DNA of 64,000 nucleotides from RYN-230 sp963770545. Lineage in GTDB: Bacteria; Actinomycetota; Actinomycetes; Streptosporangiales; Streptosporangiaceae. Both the position numbers and the translations under genes were made by a program. A model generated the notes under the pieces. It was not told where the DNA came from and ran no database searches. It was given only the letters and a program-made list of their open reading frames with translations. Positions within the stretch are counted from its first letter, which is position 1. Each line of letters opens with the position of its first letter. Shown here in pieces: positions 61,115 through 64,000 of the stretch. The stretch is taken from NCBI GenBank assembly GCA_963770545.1, contig CAVYQF010000027.1, positions 1 to 64,000 of the forward strand. The letters run 5' to 3'.

Positions 61115-62263
61115 ATGAACGAGCAAGTCGCCACGACGGCGGAAACCAGGCGCGCGGGGACTGCGGGGCTGGCGTGGGGTTACAACAACAAGGGTGGGCT
61201 GGGTGCGGCCGGCACGGCCCGGGCGCTGCGGCCGATCCCGGTCACTCTGCCCGGGGATACCGTCGACATGCAGGGCGGCTCGGACTTCACCGTCGCGCTG
61301 ACCGCTTCGGGCCAGGTGTTCACCTGGGGTGGCAACCAGTGGGGCCAGCTCGGCGACGGATCGCTCCGGCACCGGTTCGCGCCGCGTCAGGTGGCGCTGG
61401 AAGACAACCCGCACATCGTCGCGATTGCCGCCGGGCAGGATCACGTTCTCGCGCTCGCCCGGCACGGGCTGGTGTTTGCCTGGGGCCGCAACCACCATGG
61501 CCAGCTCGGCGACGGTACCCGCGAAGACCGCTGCACGCCCGTGGCCGTCGCGGTGCCCGGCGCGGGCCCGGTGACCCAGGTCGCGGCCGGCAACTTCTGC
61601 TCCTTCGCGCTGTCGTCCTCCGGGATCGTGCAGGCCTGGGGGCACTCCATCCCGCTCGGCGCCACACTCACCGGGCTCCCCGGGGCGGCCGGCGCACAGG
61701 CTGGCTCGGCGGCCACGACCGCCGTCACCGAGCCCCGTCCGCTGGCCCTGCCCAAAGCCGTCGCGGCGACGGCGGTGGATGCCGGGCAGCGGCACCTGGT
61801 GGTGCTCACCAGCGAGGGCCAGGTGCTCACTTTCGGCCTGACTGCCGCCGGCCGGACCGCGAGCCAGAGCCTGCCGGTGAACCATGCCTGGGGCCAGGTC
61901 ACCTCGATCAGCGCCGGGGACAACCACACCGTCGCCCTCACCGACACCGGCGTGGTGCTGGCCTGGGGCGCGAACAACTTCGGCCAGCTCGGCAACCCCT
62001 CAACCGCCAGCCAGGACACCCCGGTGCTGGTGCACATCCCTGACCTGCGCGGGCGGGTCGTGCAGGTCATCGCAGGCGGCGACTCGGTGCTCGCCCGCAC
62101 CGACACTGACGACCTGTACGCGTGGGGCCACGGCGGGTTCGGCCAGCACGGCACCGGTGGCACCGACCATGGGCAGCGGCCCGAACGGGTCACACTGCCC
62201 GGCGACGGGAAGATCCGCGGCCTGTACGCCGGCCGTTACCACGACTTCGCTACCACTGGCTGA
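61115..62263 (+). CDS. RCC1-repeat beta-propeller protein
   Basis: A 382-residue protein made of about seven RCC1 repeats. Repeats show the pattern V(F/L)xWGxNxxGQLGxG, e.g. VFTWGGNQWGQLGDGS, VFAWGRNHHGQLGDGT, VLAWGANNFGQLGN and LYAWGHGGFGQHGTGG, alternating with VAAGxxxxxAL segments. It should fold as a seven-bladed propeller. No signal peptide or membrane segment is seen. Bacterial RCC1 proteins are poorly characterised (surface, adhesion or effector roles are proposed). GAGG precedes the ATG by 9 bases. The next gene begins about 100 bases downstream. Confidence 0.85.
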   Translation: MNEQVATTAETRRAGTAGLAWGYNNKGGLGAAGTARALRPIPVTLPGDTVDMQGGSDFTVALTASGQVFTWGGNQWGQLGDGSLRHRFAPRQVALEDNPHIVAIAAGQDHVLALARHGLVFAWGRNHHGQLGDGTREDRCTPVAVAVPGAGPVTQVAAGNFCSFALSSSGIVQAWGHSIPLGATLTGLPGAAGAQAGSAATTAVTEPRPLALPKAVAATAVDAGQRHLVVLTSEGQVLTFGLTAAGRTASQSLPVNHAWGQVTSISAGDNHTVALTDTGVVLAWGANNFGQLGNPSTASQDTPVLVHIPDLRGRVVQVIAGGDSVLARTDTDDLYAWGHGGFGQHGTGGTDHGQRPERVTLPGDGKIRGLYAGRYHDFATTG

Positions 62264-62360
62264 GCACCCGACCATACGCCACCGATCACCCGACCGGCAT
62301 CTCTTCCCCCAGCTCCTGGCCTGGCCAGAGACCTCAGCCTTCACGAAACGGATCACCGCC

Positions 62361-64000
62361 ATGACCACCAGCAACACCTCAGCCGGCCTCATCCCGGCCT
62401 CAGCGCCGCGACCGGGAGGATCCGGGCCCAAGCCCACGCGGGTGAGCGATGAGACGGGCAACCCCGTGCAGCCCGGCCCGTACATCGTCGAGGCCTCCTG
62501 CGACCTGGGCCTTGCAGGCCGGCGACACGGTGCTGCCGTTCCTCAACACGGCCTCCGGCGCGACCGAGGCCATCGTGCTCTGCGGCGGAACGCTCTCCCA
62601 CCTGCGCCGCAACCCGTCGGTGGCCTCGGGCTGGTCCTACAAGGTCATCGACGCCGTCCCGTTCGCTGGCCTCACCAGCGCGGCCGTCGTGTCGAGCTCC
62701 ACCCACAATGCGATGATCATGGCGGCCGGCCCGAGGAGCACCGACCCCAAAGATCCTCTGGGCATGTGCCAGCTGGCCCTGGAGGCTGACGGAGCGACGT
62801 GGACCTGCCCCTCGAACGGGTGGTTCGACTGGCAGCTGGCCGGCCCGATCGGCGGGGCCGCCACCCGCGACGGGGACATCTACTGGTACGGCTGGACGCA
62901 GAACGCCAACACGGCGACCAAGAACTGGGACTACGCGTTCTACCGCTGGGACGGCATGGGTGACAATGCGGGCGTTCAACGGCGTCAGCCTGGTCACCAC
63001 GCTGAGCTACCCGCTGTCAACCTCTACCTCGCCGGTCGCGGCCCGCCTGCACCTGGACGCCAAGATCGGCGGGTTCCCGTACAGCTTCGCGGTGGTCATG
63101 CTCAACAGCATCGAGTCCCCGGCTAACGGGTACACGATCCAGAGCTACCGCATCATCGACAGCACGGCCACGACGATCGAACCGAGCGCCGGCGGCGGCA
63201 GGTCCTTGCTCTTGTCCTACGTCAGCCCCAACAGCTCGGTACCGGCCCCCGCCGTGCTGTGGCAGGACACGCAGAACAACCTGCATTTCGTCGACGAGAC
63301 CGGGGCTCAGGCCAACCTCTACAACTCGGCCGGCGGCGTAGGTGACGGCCAGGTCGCCACCTGGGAACTCGATGGCCAGTACACATTCGCGATCCTCGAC
63401 GAAAGCAAGGCCAACAAGGGCACAGTCGACGTCATCAGCCAGTTCGGCAGCGGCGGTGACTCCGGGTTCACGTTGCCCATCCCGCTGATCACCGGGATCA
63501 GTTCCATCTACGGCCTGCCCACCGACCCCGCCGAGGCCACCCTGTTCGCCGTCGACCTCGACGAGGGCCTGAGCGTCCTCACCAAGTCCGCCACGGGCGG
63601 CTGGTCGCAGAACGTGGTTCACCAGGACGCCGCGACCAGTCAGGAGGTGACTTCGTGGCGCTGCCAGATCACCATGGCGGACACCAACCAATGCGGCGTG
63701 TCCCAGGGATCGGTGCAGCTGAGCGCCGACCAGCCGATCGCCTTGTGGCAGGACAGCGGGTCCACGGTGGTGACGCCGGGCACCCGGCCGTGGTGGCCTG
63801 CGACGTCCGCGGGAAGGTTACGGTCAGCATCCCGGCCGCGGACCTGGACAGCGCGCTGCTCACCGCCCAGCCCCTGGACGCCAGCGGCAACCCGTACGGC
63901 AGCCCGCTGGACATCGTGCCGAACACCGACGTGCACAACTTCCTGGCCGGGACCGGCTCGCTGGCCAGCGTCGGGGGGAACCTGAGCGGCCACGCCCTGA
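62361..64000 (+). CDS. Large unrecognised beta-rich protein, frame breaks, runs off the window
   Basis: From MTTSNTSAGLIPASAPRPGG the protein continues through three frame changes: near 62515 (CDLGLAG to LQAGDTVLPFLNTASGATEA), near 62965 (RWDGMG to TMRAFNGVSLVTTL) and near 63780 (VTPGTRP to HPAVVACDVRGK). Each is repaired by one G more or fewer in a GG/GGG run. The joined product exceeds 540 residues and is still open at the window end. It is rich in Gly, Ser, Thr and Asn with repeating strands (WQDTQNNLHFVDETG; IALWQDSG), suggesting another propeller or lectin-like fold. There is no signal peptide and no family recognised. Confidence 0.6.

Overview
The window is about 70% G+C DNA with GTG/TTG starts, heavily overlapping ATGA/GTGA gene junctions and actinobacterial marker families: an MshC-like mycothiol ligase, a DUF574 SAM-methyltransferase, an anti-sigma-type HATPase protein, a PPOX-class oxidoreductase and split pca genes. 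It is most likely a chromosome segment of a soil actinomycete (Streptomyces/Streptosporangiales-like). No phage, plasmid, IS element or CRISPR array is visible. The species cannot be named from the sequence.

Layout. 0-6.4 kb: the 3' end of a tRNA-Met(CAT), then three genes of drug-tolerance families (TmrB-like, VOC, UvrA/DrrC-like), a tail-fibre-like orphan and a GH2 beta-glucuronidase. 6.4-14.7 kb: a sulfide/persulfide island with CoA-disulfide reductase-rhodanese, a 39-residue Cys-rich protein, a CDF-type transporter, a CstR-like repressor, a truncated TauE, persulfide dioxygenase-rhodanese, DsrE, DsrC/TusE, sulfide:quinone oxidoreductase and a divergent MshC-like ligase. CsoR-type ATACCC..GGGTAT palindromes mark its promoters. 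14.7-25.4 kb: methyltransferases, a PhzF homologue, a perfect 60-bp palindrome, a repeat-rich HATPase protein, a cold-shock protein with a clear terminator, a DUF2335-like membrane pair, a PPOX enzyme, an expansin-like protein and a DMT transporter.

25.4-36.4 kb is a polyamine catabolism and uptake cluster: omega-aminotransferase and Lrp regulator, divergent from an aminoaldehyde dehydrogenase, then PotA, PotD, PotB, PotC, a second PotD and a PuuB-like amine oxidase. 37.3-45.0 kb is a seven-gene GntR operon for non-phosphorylative sugar-acid oxidation to 2-oxoglutarate (DHDPS-family dehydratase, IlvD/Edd dehydratase, uronate-dehydrogenase-like SDR, ketoglutarate-semialdehyde dehydrogenase, an unknown protein, an alpha/beta hydrolase). 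45.4-50.1 kb is a PucR-type regulator with a class III aminotransferase and MmsA, probably beta-alanine or 3-aminoisobutyrate catabolism. 52-53.3 kb is GabT, which would finish GABA made from putrescine. 54.7-60.6 kb is the protocatechuate branch of the beta-ketoadipate pathway (pcaB, C, I, J, H, G, D). The right end carries an RCC1-repeat protein and a large unrecognised gene running off the window.

Seven single-base frame breaks were found, most in short mononucleotide runs. They fall in two places, the sulfur island and the last 1.6 kb, while about 45 other genes read through cleanly. Sequencing-type indels are the simplest explanation for several of them; the truncated TauE looks genuinely lost. 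The most interesting parts are the CstR-type sulfur regulon with its tiny Cys-rich gene and operator-linked MshC paralogue, the perfect 60-bp palindrome, and the uronate/pentose operon with its unassigned protein.
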